DNA of 64,000 nucleotides from Hymenobacter ruricola. GTDB lineage: Bacteria; Bacteroidota; Bacteroidia; Cytophagales; Hymenobacteraceae. Made by a program: the position numbers and the translations under genes. Position 1 is the first letter of the stretch. Each line of letters starts with the position of its first letter. The stretch covers positions 1-64,000 of the forward strand of contig NZ_JADQDM010000022.1 of NCBI RefSeq assembly GCF_015694525.1, read 5' to 3'. Shown piece by piece: positions 49,377-58,089 of the stretch. The notes under the pieces were generated by a model. It was not told the DNA's origin and made no database searches. It was given only the letters and a program-made list of their open reading frames with translations.

Positions 49377-51482
49377 ATGACCACAATCCGACGCATTCCT
49401 TTGCTGCTGGCGCTGCTGCCCTGCGCTGCCCGCGCCCAGACCCCGCTCGATACCGCCCGCGCGGTGGCCCTGCCCGAAGCCACCGTTACGGGCTACGGCC
49501 AGCGCCTGCCGCTGCGCCGCACCGCCGCCGCCATCGGCGTGCTCGATGCCCGCACCCTCCAGCAGTTCAACCCCGCCGCCCTCACCCAGGCCGTGAACAC
49601 GCTGCCCGGCGTGCGGCTGGAAGAGCGCGCCACGGCCAGCTACCGGCTCAGCATCCGGGGCAGCACGCTGCGCTCGCCGTTTGGGGTGCGCAACGTGAAG
49701 GTGTACTACAACGGCATCCCGTTCACGGAAGCCGGCGGCAGCACGCCGCTCAACCTGCTCGACCCGGCCATCATCGGGCGCTTAGAAGTGTTGAAAGGGC
49801 CGGCCGGCAGCGTGTACGGCGCCGGCACGGGCGGCGTGGCCCTGTTTGGCACGCCGGAGGTGGCGGCGGGCCGCAGCCGGGTGGCGGTGGGCGCCACCGT
49901 GGGCAGCTACGGGCTGCGCCGCGCCACCGCCACCGCCGAAACGGGCAGCGCCACCAGCAGCGTGCGGGCCCAATACGCCCACCAGGAACTGGACGGCTAC
50001 CGGGTGCAAAGCGCGTTGCGGCGCGAGGTTTTCGCGCTGGACGTGCGCACAGTGGCCTCGCCCAAAACCACGCTGGCCGCCCACCTGCTCTACACCGACA
50101 TCAACTACCAGCTGCCCGGCGGCCTCACCCGGGCGCAGTTTGAGGCCGACCCGCGGCAGGCGCGGCCGGGCACGGCCACGGCGCCCGGCACGGTGGCGCA
50201 GCAGGCGTTTTACGCCTCGCGCACCGGCCTGCTGGGGCTCACGCACGAGTACCGCTTCACCGATAAGCTGGAGCTGCAAACCACGCTGTACGGCAGCGGC
50301 ACGGCCATTCGCACGCCGTATCTGGTCGATTATGAGCGCAACACGGGGCTGGGGCTGGGCGGCCGCTCGGCCCTGAGCTACCGCACGGCGCTGGCCGGGC
50401 GCGTGTTGCGGCTGCAGGGCGGCGGCGAGGTGCAGGCCGGCTTCACCAACGGGCGCAGCTACCAGAACAACGGCGGCACGCCCGGCGCGCTGCGCTACGA
50501 CGACGAAATCACGACCACCACGGGCTTCGTGTTTGCCCAGGCCGACTACCAGCTGCCCGCCGATTTGCTGCTGACCGTGGCCGCCAGCTACAACCGGCTG
50601 CGCTACGGCATCGCCCGCGTGAGCAACGCGGCCGCCACCCCCAGTGGCTACGAGTTCAGCCGCGATTTCCGGCCGGAAGTATCGCCCCGCGTGGCCTTGC
50701 TGAAGGAATTTGGCTCCAATCTATCCGTGTACGCCAGCGTGAGCACGGGCTTCTCGCCGCCCACCATCGAAGAAATCCGGCCCTCCGACGCCAGCCTCAA
50801 CGGCAGCCTGCAGGCCGAGCGGGGCACGAGCTACGAGGTGGGCACCCGCGGCAGCTGGCTAGCCAACCGGCTGCGCTACGAGCTCAACCTGTTCGATTTC
50901 GAGCTGCGCGAAACCATCGTCAGCAGCACCACCGAGCAAGGCATTGTCGTGTTTCGCAACACCGGCAGCACCCACCAGCGCGGCCTCGAAGCGGCCCTGA
51001 GCGGCTGGTTGTGGCAGGTAGCGCCCGCCGCTTCGGCCGCCGAGCCCGGCGCCCCCACTGGCCTGCGCGCCTGGGCCAGCTACGCCTACAACGACTTTCG
51101 CTTCGGCAGCTACCCCAGCGGTGGCGCGGACCTGCGCGGCAATCGCCTCACCGGCACTGCGCCGCACACCCTCAGCGCCGGGCTCGGTTTCAGCGAAGCC
51201 CACGGCTTTTATGTTAATCCCAACCTGAGCCACCAGGCCCGCGTGGTGCTCAACGATGCCAACACCGACACCGCGCCCGGCTACTGGGTATTTGGCGCGC
51301 GCGGCGGCTGGCGGCGCACGCTGCTGGGGCACCTGGAAACCAACATTTACGCCGGCCTCGACAACGCCACCGACCGGCGCTACAGCCTCGGCAACGACCT
51401 GAACGCTTTTGGCGGGCGCTACTTCCAGCCGGCGCCGGGCCGGGCCTGGTACGCGGGCGCGCAGGTGGGGTGGCGGTGGTAG
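49377..51482 (+). CDS. TonB-dependent outer membrane receptor
   Basis: A 701-residue gated transporter. Signal peptide MTTIRRIPLLLALLPCAARA, then ALPEATVTGYGQRLPLRRTAAA at the plug entry, TQAVNTLPGVRLEERATASYRLSIRGS and GRLEVLKGPAGSVYGAGTGG of the plug domain, and a 22-strand barrel ending in a Trp-rich beta signal (YAGAQVGWRW). It lacks the CarboxypepD-like N-terminal domain and has the FecA/siderophore-receptor style, so iron complexes are one possible ligand; no ligand gene is adjacent. ATG 49377 chosen for the signal peptide. Followed by a terminator. Confidence 0.92.
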   Translation: MTTIRRIPLLLALLPCAARAQTPLDTARAVALPEATVTGYGQRLPLRRTAAAIGVLDARTLQQFNPAALTQAVNTLPGVRLEERATASYRLSIRGSTLRSPFGVRNVKVYYNGIPFTEAGGSTPLNLLDPAIIGRLEVLKGPAGSVYGAGTGGVALFGTPEVAAGRSRVAVGATVGSYGLRRATATAETGSATSSVRAQYAHQELDGYRVQSALRREVFALDVRTVASPKTTLAAHLLYTDINYQLPGGLTRAQFEADPRQARPGTATAPGTVAQQAFYASRTGLLGLTHEYRFTDKLELQTTLYGSGTAIRTPYLVDYERNTGLGLGGRSALSYRTALAGRVLRLQGGGEVQAGFTNGRSYQNNGGTPGALRYDDEITTTTGFVFAQADYQLPADLLLTVAASYNRLRYGIARVSNAAATPSGYEFSRDFRPEVSPRVALLKEFGSNLSVYASVSTGFSPPTIEEIRPSDASLNGSLQAERGTSYEVGTRGSWLANRLRYELNLFDFELRETIVSSTTEQGIVVFRNTGSTHQRGLEAALSGWLWQVAPAASAAEPGAPTGLRAWASYAYNDFRFGSYPSGGADLRGNRLTGTAPHTLSAGLGFSEAHGFYVNPNLSHQARVVLNDANTDTAPGYWVFGARGGWRRTLLGHLETNIYAGLDNATDRRYSLGNDLNAFGGRYFQPAPGRAWYAGAQVGWRW

Positions 51483-51501
51483 CCAAAGGCAGACGCAAAC
51501 A

Positions 51502-51535
51502 AAAAAGGCTTCCGTGTGCTAACGGAAGCCTTTTT
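51502..51535. terminator. Bidirectional terminator hairpin
   Basis: AAAAAGGCTTCCGT and ACGGAAGCCTTTTT pair around GTGCTA, with A/T runs on both sides, between the receptor gene and the convergent disordered-protein gene. Confidence 0.85.
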
Positions 51536-51558
51536 CATGGCGCGAAGCGACGAAAGCC

Positions 51559-51837
51559 TTAGTTCGGGCCTTGCTCTTCGGGCAAGGTGAAGGCGCGGTC
51601 GCTGGGGTCGGTCAACTCTTTGGGCAGGTTTTCGTCCGAAGCGGGGGCGGGGCCGGGCTGGTTCATGGCCTGCGTGTCGGGCCGGAGCGAGTCGTCCATC
51701 TCATCGGATTTCTCCTGGCCCGACGCGTTGTTGTCGTCGAGCTGCTGGCCGTAGGTTTCGGCGTTGAGCATGGGCGTGGAAGCACCATCCTCAGCGTTGG
51801 GCTCTTCGTTGAAAGTGTTGGGGTTGTCGGGGGACAT
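51559..51837 (-). CDS. Acidic disordered protein
   Basis: A 92-residue protein dominated by Asp, Glu, Asn, Gln, Pro and Ser (for example NEEPNAEDGASTP and ASGQEKSDEMDDSLRPDT), without hydrophobic segments. Probably intrinsically disordered, like hydrophilins or stress-protective proteins, but no family is recognised. It lies 30 nt downstream of a second, larger protein of the same type, so they likely form an operon. Confidence 0.6.
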   Translation of the reverse strand: MSPDNPNTFNEEPNAEDGASTPMLNAETYGQQLDDNNASGQEKSDEMDDSLRPDTQAMNQPGPAPASDENLPKELTDPSDRAFTLPEEQGPN

Positions 51838-51867
51838 GGGACGGGCTAAAAAGGTGAAATCGGGGGG

Positions 51868-52347
51868 TTATTCTTCGTCGTTGGCCGGGCGTTTATCATC
51901 GGCGGGCTCCTGGCGGGTATTGTGCGAGCCGCCGCCGGCGTAGCGCGGGTCGTCCTGGGCCCAGGCGGCGCGCTGCACGTCGCTGTCGGCGTTCCGGGTG
52001 GCGCGCACGGCGGCCGGGTCCTGGTTTTGCTCCACGTGGCCGGGCTGGTCAGCAGGGTTGTCGGGGGCTTTTTGGGCGTCCTTCTCGCGGTCGCGGAATT
52101 CGCTGAACTCGTCGGGGTTGTCGTTCGAGCCGTCGCGGCCGGCGGGGGCTGCGCTATTGGTGGGCTGGGCGGCGTAGTTGGCCGCGAGGGGAGCCGAGGG
52201 GGCCACGCCGCCGAACTCGCCATAGTTGGGGCTGTCAGCGTTCAGAATGGGGTCGTTGGGGTTGGGTTGCGCGGCGGCGGCGCGGTCCTGCTGGTCCTGG
52301 GGGCGGTAATCGTTTTCCGGCGGCAGGGGAGGGTTTTGCGTATCCAT
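51868..52347 (-). CDS. Hydrophilic disordered protein
   Basis: A 159-residue protein rich in Asn, Asp, Pro, Ala, Gln and Arg: PPENDYRPQDQQDRAAAAQP, DGSNDNPDEFSEFRDREKDA, PADQPGHVEQNQDPAAVR. No hydrophobic core or signal peptide. Similar in composition to the next gene (51559-51837), with shared DNP/PNA-type dipeptides but no clear repeat. Hydrophilin-like desiccation protection is an inference from composition only. ATG 52347 gives MDTQNPPLPPEN; longer frames run into low-complexity Arg-rich sequence unlike this protein. Confidence 0.6.
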   Translation of the reverse strand: MDTQNPPLPPENDYRPQDQQDRAAAAQPNPNDPILNADSPNYGEFGGVAPSAPLAANYAAQPTNSAAPAGRDGSNDNPDEFSEFRDREKDAQKAPDNPADQPGHVEQNQDPAAVRATRNADSDVQRAAWAQDDPRYAGGGSHNTRQEPADDKRPANDEE

Positions 52348-52478
52348 GGGAAGTGAAGGGGGTAAGAGAGAAAAACCAACGGACCGGGCCCGTCTTCCCT
52401 TGTCTGTACGCAAACCAGCCGCCACCGTTCACCCCGGCCCGCAAGGCCGGCCATTTCCACCCAAAACCGTCAGTACGC

Positions 52479-52754
52479 ATGTCCATTACCCACCACGCCG
52501 CCGACCAGGAATTCGTTACTATTCGCCAGGGCTACCAGGCCGAGCTGGCCTACGCCCGCCCCGCCAACGACGTCATCGACTTCACCCACACCTTCGTCGA
52601 CGAGGGCCTGCGCGGCCAGGGCGTGGCCGAAGAGCTGGCCCGCGCCGGCCTCGACTTTGCCCGCAAAGAAGGCCTGAAAGTGAAAACCAGCTGCGTGTTC
52701 ATGGCCGGCTTCGTGAAGCGCCACCGCGCCGAGTACGAAGACATCCTGGCCTAA
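52479..52754 (+). CDS. GNAT N-acetyltransferase, YjdJ-like
   Basis: A 91-residue short GNAT-fold protein of the COG2388 type. IDFTHTFVDEGLRGQGVAEELARAGLDFARKEGL spans the acetyl-CoA pyrophosphate loop (V-x-x-x-x-R-G-Q-G-V-A) and following helix, and VKTSCVFMAGFVKRH is the last strand and helix. Family members acetylate unknown substrates, possibly proteins. ATG 52479 gives MSITHHAADQEFVT, the normal start; the longer upstream frame has no GNAT homology. It is convergent with the endonuclease gene, with palindromic repeats between. Confidence 0.85.
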   Translation: MSITHHAADQEFVTIRQGYQAELAYARPANDVIDFTHTFVDEGLRGQGVAEELARAGLDFARKEGLKVKTSCVFMAGFVKRHRAEYEDILA

Positions 52755-52824
52755 GCCCCTGCCGCCCGGCCCCAAAGCCGCCTCAGAGGCCCTGCAAAAG
52801 AGCCGACGGCCCCCCGGCGCTGCC

Positions 52825-52958
52825 GGGAAGCCATGCAGCAGTGGCGAATGGCTTCCCGACGGCACCGACCGGCCCTGCAGCTCCCTTGCAAGGCCTCTCG
52901 GTGCCGTCGACCGGGCCTGCAGCTCCCTTGCAGGGCCGGTCAACGGCACCGAGAGGCC
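52825..52958. repeat. Complex palindrome/direct repeat cluster
   Basis: Inverted arms GGGAAGCCAT/ATGGCTTCCC (52825-52857) are followed by a direct repeat with period 42 (52867-52895 and 52909-52937, containing CCTGCAGCTCCCTTGCA) and a second inverted pair, GGCCTCTCGGTGCCGT (52892-52907) and ACGGCACCGAGAGGCC (52943-52958). The stretch 52755-53017 has no convincing gene. Confidence 0.75.
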
Positions 52959-53017
52959 ATATTGCTCAGCCGCCTGGCCGGTCGGCGCTACCGAACGCCC
53001 CGACTGCGCCGGACGGG

Positions 53018-53061
53018 GCACAAAAAAGCCCCCGGCCAGCTGGCCGGGGGCTTTTTTGTGC
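53018..53061. terminator. 44-bp perfect palindrome, bidirectional terminator
   Basis: Two 22-bp arms with no spacer, from GCACAAAAAAGCCCCCGGCC outward. A GC-rich stem flanked by A6 and T6 suits termination of both the GNAT and the endonuclease genes. Confidence 0.85.
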
Positions 53062-53074
53062 GGGTTGGGGCGGA

Positions 53075-55414
53075 CTATTGCACCACCACGCGGCCGGTGT
53101 ATTCCACCGCGTCGCAGGTCACGCGCACGGCGTAGAGACCGGCGGGCAGGCCGCGCAGGTCCACCTGCACGGCGTCGGTGGCACTGAGCTGGGCGGTGCG
53201 CTGGCGCACGGCGCGGCCCAGCATGTCCAGCACTTCCACGGTGGCGGGGCGGGCGGCGGGCACGCCGGGCAGGCGCAGCTGCACCGTTTCGGAGGCGGGG
53301 TTGGGATAGATTTCCAAGGCGTTGCGCAGCGTGGCCGCGGCGCGGCTGGCCGTGGGAATGAAGCAAGCCGCGCTCACGTAGGAACCCACGCCGGTGTAGT
53401 TGTCCACGCCGCCGGCGCTCCAGGTGCTGCTGCCGAAGGGGCCGTTCCAACGGCCGCCCTGGCTGGTGGTGGGCTGGCGCACGAGGGTGTTGTTGAGGGT
53501 CGAGCCGTTGGGCACCGTCCAGGCGCCGCCGGTGGGGTCCTGGCCAATCACGCCAATCACGTCCAGCGTATCGGTGCCGTCGAACAGGGCCACGGCGTCG
53601 TTGCCGTTGAAGAAGGCCACGTTGCTTTGCACATCGGCCTGAGCGGCCACGCCCGTGTCCACCACGCCGGTGTTGGCGATGACGTACACGTCACCCGGGG
53701 CGATGGTGCCCGTCAGGTTCAGCGTAGAGGTGGGGGTGGAGGTGCCGTTGGCGTAGAGCGCCACGCGCTTGCCGGCCAGGGGCATGGGGCTGGTGGTGGG
53801 GTTGTAAATCTCCAGCACCTTGGTGTTGGTGGCCGAGCCTTCCACGTACTGCGAGAAGTAGGGCTTGGTGCAGGGCGCGCCGGCCGGGGCCTGGTCGTCG
53901 TTGAGGATGGTGAGGGTGTGGCCATTGGGCTGGCCCACAATCACCGTGGCGTTGGAGGGTGTGCCCAGGCGCAGGCGCACCGTTTCGTTGGGCTCGAAGG
54001 TGGCGTCGCCGTTCACGGTGATGGTGATGGGCTGGGGCGGGGCCACGCCGCCAAAGGTGACGCTGGTGGTGTTGAGCACGTAGTCGGCGGGCGAAGCGGC
54101 CGTGCTGTTGGCCACGTCCACGCTCACGGGCACCGAGAAAGCGCCCGGCGAAGTGCCCGTAAACACCAGGTTCACGGTGTAGGTAGTGGTGCCGCTGTTG
54201 CCTTCGGTGATGCTGCCGTTGGCCGAAGCGAAGGCCACGGTGGGGGCCGGGCCGTCGTCATTCGTGATGGTGAGGGTGTGGCTGCCGGGCGAGCCCACGC
54301 TGTTGCCGGTGCTGGGGTTGGTGAGGGTGAGCACCACGGTTTCGTCGGCTTCGGGCTGGGTGTCGCCGTTCACCGTCACCGTCACCGTCTGCGACGTGGA
54401 GCCGGCCGGAAACGTCACCGTGGCCGGTGCGCTGAAGCTGAAGTCGGTGCCGCTGGTGGCGGTCGAGTTGGTGCCGTCCACGTTCACCTGCACCGTGGTG
54501 GCGGTGGTGGCAGCGGGCGCCAGGTTCACCGTGAAGGTGTAGGTGCTGGTGCCGCTGTTGCCTTCGGCGATGGTGCCGCTGGGGGTGGCGAAACTGAACA
54601 CCGGGCCGGCCGGTGCCAGGCCCCAGGCCGTGGCCACGGTGCCGGGGTAGGTGATGTAGGGGTTGAAGTTGCCCTGGCTGGCGGCCACGCGGTTGTTGCG
54701 CTCAATCTCGTGGGCGTCCACCGGGTCGGCGAGGTGCCAGGCGTACAGCGTGTTGATGTCGGCCACCGAGTTGATGTCGCCGTGGCCGGTGGCGATGAGG
54801 GCCTGCTGCCCGCCGTGCATGGTGTAGAAGTAGAACACCGAGCGGGCCAGGTTGCCCTTGTGGTCTTCGCGGGGCTCAAACTGGGTGTTGGTGTCTTCGC
54901 TCCACTCGGCGATGTTGGCCGTGGGGATGGTGGCCTGGCTCACGAGGCCGCGCATCCAGGTCTGGGTGGTGGCGTCGGGGATTTCGGCAAACGGGTCGGA
55001 GCCGCGCAGGTTGTTCCAGGTGTCGTAGGTGGGGTAGAGGTGGTGCATGTCGGAGCGCATGCGCACCACTTCGCTGAACCACGACTGCGGCACGGTGTGC
55101 TCGCAGTTGATGCGGTTCACGGTGCCGGTGCTGGTGTTGGTGGCGCTGTAGGGCACCGTTTCCTGGTAGCCCGAGTACACGCAGGTCACCAGGTTGTTGT
55201 AGTTGTCGGCGTAGTTGTACATTTTGCCGCGGGCCGTGGCGTAGCTCAGCTCCACGCGCTTGCCGTCGTACCAGTTTTGGCGGTACCAGTCGCGCAGGGC
55301 CTGGCCGGAGAGGTTGGCGGGCGGTGCGGGCGGCATGGGGGGCACCGTCTGGGCCTGCAGCGCGGCCGGAACCAGCCCGAGCACCACGAGGCACGAAGTG
55401 AAAAAGTGTTTCAT
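53075..55414 (-). CDS. Secreted endonuclease I with Calx-beta, lamin-tail and T9SS domains
   Basis: A 779-residue multidomain protein. Signal peptide 1-22 ends at LQAQT. Residues ~30-265 are an endonuclease I (EndA/NucM) domain: RINCEHTVPQSWF with H106 as the probable catalytic base and DMHHLYP (122-128) as metal ligands. Two Calx-beta repeats follow (GTIAEGNSGTSTYTFTV ... TNDDG and GSITEGNSGTTTYTV ... LNDDQ), then a lamin-tail-like domain (YFSQYVEGSATNTKVLEIYN, DGTDTLDVIGVIGQDPTGG) and a type A sorting domain (LEIYPNPASETVQLRLPG to YTGRVVV). Likely an extracellular nuclease used to feed on DNA. TACCTTTG upstream marks the promoter. Confidence 0.93.
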   Translation of the reverse strand: MKHFFTSCLVVLGLVPAALQAQTVPPMPPAPPANLSGQALRDWYRQNWYDGKRVELSYATARGKMYNYADNYNNLVTCVYSGYQETVPYSATNTSTGTVNRINCEHTVPQSWFSEVVRMRSDMHHLYPTYDTWNNLRGSDPFAEIPDATTQTWMRGLVSQATIPTANIAEWSEDTNTQFEPREDHKGNLARSVFYFYTMHGGQQALIATGHGDINSVADINTLYAWHLADPVDAHEIERNNRVAASQGNFNPYITYPGTVATAWGLAPAGPVFSFATPSGTIAEGNSGTSTYTFTVNLAPAATTATTVQVNVDGTNSTATSGTDFSFSAPATVTFPAGSTSQTVTVTVNGDTQPEADETVVLTLTNPSTGNSVGSPGSHTLTITNDDGPAPTVAFASANGSITEGNSGTTTYTVNLVFTGTSPGAFSVPVSVDVANSTAASPADYVLNTTSVTFGGVAPPQPITITVNGDATFEPNETVRLRLGTPSNATVIVGQPNGHTLTILNDDQAPAGAPCTKPYFSQYVEGSATNTKVLEIYNPTTSPMPLAGKRVALYANGTSTPTSTLNLTGTIAPGDVYVIANTGVVDTGVAAQADVQSNVAFFNGNDAVALFDGTDTLDVIGVIGQDPTGGAWTVPNGSTLNNTLVRQPTTSQGGRWNGPFGSSTWSAGGVDNYTGVGSYVSAACFIPTASRAAATLRNALEIYPNPASETVQLRLPGVPAARPATVEVLDMLGRAVRQRTAQLSATDAVQVDLRGLPAGLYAVRVTCDAVEYTGRVVVQ

Positions 55415-55475
55415 GAAAAAGGGACTTGGGGGCTTAGGAACGTGGGGACTTGGATGGGAATAAGAAACAGGGCAT

Positions 55476-55483
55476 CAAAGGTA
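55476..55483 (-). promoter_or_regulatory. -7 element of the endonuclease gene
   Basis: TACCTTTG on the minus strand, perfect TAnnTTTG, giving a leader of about 57 nt. No clear -33 box. Confidence 0.45.
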
Positions 55484-55592
55484 ACCATTTGGCCGCACGC
55501 GCCGGCCGATTAGCCGGTTACGAAATCAAGAAACGTTCGGCTTACTTTCGTTCTCCCTTTCCCCTTTTTCACTTTTCCCCTCTTCCCTAACC

Positions 55593-55898
55593 ATGGCCGA
55601 TATCACCCCCGCCGAACTCCGCCAACGCCAGCAGGCCGGCGAAACCCCCACCCTCATCGACGTGCGCGAAACCTGGGAGCACGAAGAAGGCCGCATCCCC
55701 GGCGCCCAAAACATTCCCCTCGGCACCCTGCCCGACAAGCTCGACGACCTCGACGAGTGGAAAAACCAGGAGGTCATCGTGCACTGCAAAGGCGGCGGCC
55801 GCTCGGCTTCGGCCAAGGCCTTCCTCACCCAGCAGGGCTTCACCAACGTGCGCAACCTGCTGGGCGGCTACCAGGCATATTCGGCCGAAGGCAAATAG
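55593..55898 (+). CDS. Rhodanese-like domain protein
   Basis: A 101-residue single rhodanese domain. LIDVRETWEHEEGRIPGAQNIPLG is the CH2A-like start and VIVHCKGGGRSASAKAFL contains the active-site Cys in the loop CKGGGRS; the last residues GGYQAYSAEGK are typical. It probably carries a persulfide and serves as a sulfur transferase in the cytoplasm. Partner unknown; stand-alone gene followed by a palindromic element and the convergent recQ gene. Confidence 0.9.
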   Translation: MADITPAELRQRQQAGETPTLIDVRETWEHEEGRIPGAQNIPLGTLPDKLDDLDEWKNQEVIVHCKGGGRSASAKAFLTQQGFTNVRNLLGGYQAYSAEGK

Positions 55899-55924
55899 CG
55901 GATATCGAAACGCAAGAGCTAAAA

Positions 55925-56027
55925 AACGTCATGCTGAGCTTGTCGAAGCATCTCGCGTGCAAGAGTATTCCTTTTTGATTGGATTACTTCAGCACGCGAG
56001 ATGCTTCGACAAGCTCAGCATGACGTT
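55925..56027. repeat. Palindromic element, GCTGAGCTTGTCGAAGC type
   Basis: Arms 55925-55960 and 55992-56027 are perfect, containing GTCATGCTGAGCTTGTCGAA and CGCGTGC; the loop has GATTGGATTACTTCA, shared in part with the elements at 32451 and 39426. Lies between convergent rhodanese and recQ genes. Confidence 0.92.
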
Positions 56028-56037
56028 CTGTTTAAGG

Positions 56038-57981
56038 CTAACCAGCCGGCAGCACCAGCCGCCCATCGGCCGCATAGGCCAGCTCGCCCCGGTCCACCAT
56101 TTCGCGCACGGCGGCCGTCACCGCTGCCGCATCCCGGGGCGGAAACGCCGCCAGCAGCTCCCGCGGCGACAGCGGCTGTTGCCGCACCTGCGCCAACACC
56201 GGCTCCCGCAGCGAAGGCGATTCGGCCGCAACCTGAGCCGCTTTTTTTTCGGCCAGGCAAATGTCGCACACGCCGCAGCGGGCCGGGTCGGTTTCGTCAA
56301 AATACGTGAGCAGCAGAATCTGGCGGCAGCGCGTGCCGCCCAGGTACTGGCCCACGGCGTTGGTTTTGGAACGGGCCAGGTCGCGGGCGGCCGTCATTTT
56401 CACCTGGTCGAGGGGCAGCTTGGGCGCGTCGTAGCGCGGCGTGGTGAACATCGCCTGCGGCGACTCCTGCCGCGGCTGGTAGTGCAGGATGCCCGCCGTG
56501 TGCAGGTAGCGCAGTTGCTGGCGCACCTCCACCACGCTGCGGCGCAAGTGCGTGGCCAGCGCATTCTCCGAAATGGTCTGGAAGTCGGAAAACAGCTCCC
56601 CGCCGTGCAGCCGCAGCAGGGCCTTTATCAGCAAGTCGTGCTGGGCGTTGGCTACCTGAAAGGCGTACAAATCCTGGTGGTTGAGTATCAGGTGCACCCG
56701 CGCCGGCTGGTTCACGGCCTCGTTGAGCTGCACAAAGCCTTCGCGCTGCAAAATCCGAAGCGAGTTGTGCGCGTCCACGGCCTTGATGCGGTAGGTTTCG
56801 GCAAACTGCTGGATGTCGAATTCAAACGCCGCCAACTCGCCCCCGCCCACCGCCGTGCGCGAGTAGTTGGCCAACGCCTGGTACACGCGCTTCACCGTAT
56901 CGAGCGGCGGAAACGACTGATTGGTGCGGCGGCGCAGCTCGTCGGCGTCGTTGGGTCCGGCCAGCAGCACGGCGAAAGCGGTTTTTTCGTCGCGCCCGGC
57001 GCGCCCGGCTTCCTGGTAGTAGGCTTCCAGCGTGTCGGGCGCGTCGAGGTGGGCCACGAGGCGCACGTCGGGCTTGTCGATGCCCATGCCAAAGGCGTTG
57101 GTGGCCACGATGAGGCGGATTTTGTCGGCAATCCAGTCCTGCTGCACCTTCGTGCGCTTTTCCGCGGGCAAACCGGCGTGGTACGCCGCGGCCGGAAACC
57201 GGTGCTGCTGCAGAAACGCGGCCGTGTCTTCCGTCTGCCGCCGCGTGCGGGCGTACACGATGCCGGTTTTGCCGGGCCCCACGCCGCGCACCACTTCCAG
57301 CAGCCGGCGCAGCTTGTCTTCCGTGTGCAGCACCGAGTACGACAGTTTGGGCCGCGCAAAGCTCTGCCGAAACACCCGCGAGCCTTCCCGAAACTTCAGC
57401 TTCTCCACGATGTCGGCCTGCACCTGGGCCGTGGCCGTGGCCGTGAGGGCGATGACCGGCACATCCGGCGGCAGCTTCTCGCGCAGCTCCGCAATGCGCA
57501 GGTAGGGCGGCCGGAAATCGTAGCCCCACTGCGAGAGGCAGTGCGCCTCGTCCACGGCCAGCAGGCCCACGTTCATCTTCGCCACCCGCACCTGAAACAG
57601 GTCGGTGAGCAGCCGCTCGGGGCTCACGTACAGAAACTTCACGTGGCGGCCGTACACGCAGTTGTCCAGCGCGTGGTCGATTTCCTGGTGGCTCATGCCG
57701 GCGTAGATGGCTTCGGCCTTCAGCCCGCGCTTGCGCAGGTTGTCCACCTGGTCTTTCATCAGGGCAATGAGCGGCGACACCACGATGCAAATACCCGGCC
57801 GCGCCAGGGCCGGCACCTGGAAGCAGATGCTCTTGCCGCCGCCGGTGGGCAGCAGCGCCAGCGTGTCCTGCCCCGCCAGCACGGAGGTGATGATGTCCTC
57901 TTGCCCCGGCCGAAAGGACGTGTGCCCCCAGTGCTCACGCAGCAGGGCCAGGGGCGACATTTCGGTAGGAGGAGAGGGCAT
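56038..57981 (-). CDS. RecQ-family ATP-dependent DNA helicase
   Basis: A 647-residue 3'-5' DNA helicase. N-terminal FRPGQEDIITSVLAGQDTLALLPTG with Walker A GGGKS (K50), DEAH box VDEAHCLSQWG (D144-H147), TATATAQV, and the second RecA lobe with YYQEAGRAGRDEKTA. Four Cys (CRQILLLTYF ... RCGVCDIC, ~551-572) form the RecQ zinc site, followed by a winged-helix-like region. No HRDC domain, and the C-terminus has a short extra helical domain (PLSPRELLAAFPPRDAAAVTAAVREMVDRGEL). Functions in recombination and repair. Met1 at 57981 (MPSPPTEMSPL) or the in-frame Met8 at 57960 are both possible; a TATCTTCG element lies four nt before the former. Confidence 0.92.
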   Translation of the reverse strand: MPSPPTEMSPLALLREHWGHTSFRPGQEDIITSVLAGQDTLALLPTGGGKSICFQVPALARPGICIVVSPLIALMKDQVDNLRKRGLKAEAIYAGMSHQEIDHALDNCVYGRHVKFLYVSPERLLTDLFQVRVAKMNVGLLAVDEAHCLSQWGYDFRPPYLRIAELREKLPPDVPVIALTATATAQVQADIVEKLKFREGSRVFRQSFARPKLSYSVLHTEDKLRRLLEVVRGVGPGKTGIVYARTRRQTEDTAAFLQQHRFPAAAYHAGLPAEKRTKVQQDWIADKIRLIVATNAFGMGIDKPDVRLVAHLDAPDTLEAYYQEAGRAGRDEKTAFAVLLAGPNDADELRRRTNQSFPPLDTVKRVYQALANYSRTAVGGGELAAFEFDIQQFAETYRIKAVDAHNSLRILQREGFVQLNEAVNQPARVHLILNHQDLYAFQVANAQHDLLIKALLRLHGGELFSDFQTISENALATHLRRSVVEVRQQLRYLHTAGILHYQPRQESPQAMFTTPRYDAPKLPLDQVKMTAARDLARSKTNAVGQYLGGTRCRQILLLTYFDETDPARCGVCDICLAEKKAAQVAAESPSLREPVLAQVRQQPLSPRELLAAFPPRDAAAVTAAVREMVDRGELAYAADGRLVLPAG

Positions 57982-57985
57982 GCGG

Positions 57986-57993
57986 CGAAGATA
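57986..57993 (-). promoter_or_regulatory. -7-like element before recQ
   Basis: TATCTTCG on the minus strand, one mismatch from TAnnTTTG, four nt (CCGC) before ATG 57981; same layout as before the hydrolase gene at 14499. Confidence 0.4.
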
Positions 57994-58031
57994 CAGCCGC
58001 CGAAAATCCAAACAGCGCCCGGGCTACGCAA

Positions 58032-58067
58032 AAGCGTCCTGCCAAGCCAGGGCCCAGCAGGACGCTT
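58032..58067 (-). terminator. Hairpin after the MBL-fold gene
   Basis: AAGCGTCCTGC (58032-58042) pairs with GCAGGACGCTT (58057-58067). It lies between the MBL-fold gene stop and the recQ start. No strong T-run, so termination is uncertain. Confidence 0.5.
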
Positions 58068-58089
58068 CGGTGGAGGGTGTTCGGGTGGC

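Noticed and set aside
52346..55513. 1055-codon plus-strand frame across the endonuclease gene
   Set aside because: It crosses a terminator palindrome and repeats and is antisense to a gene with clear domains.
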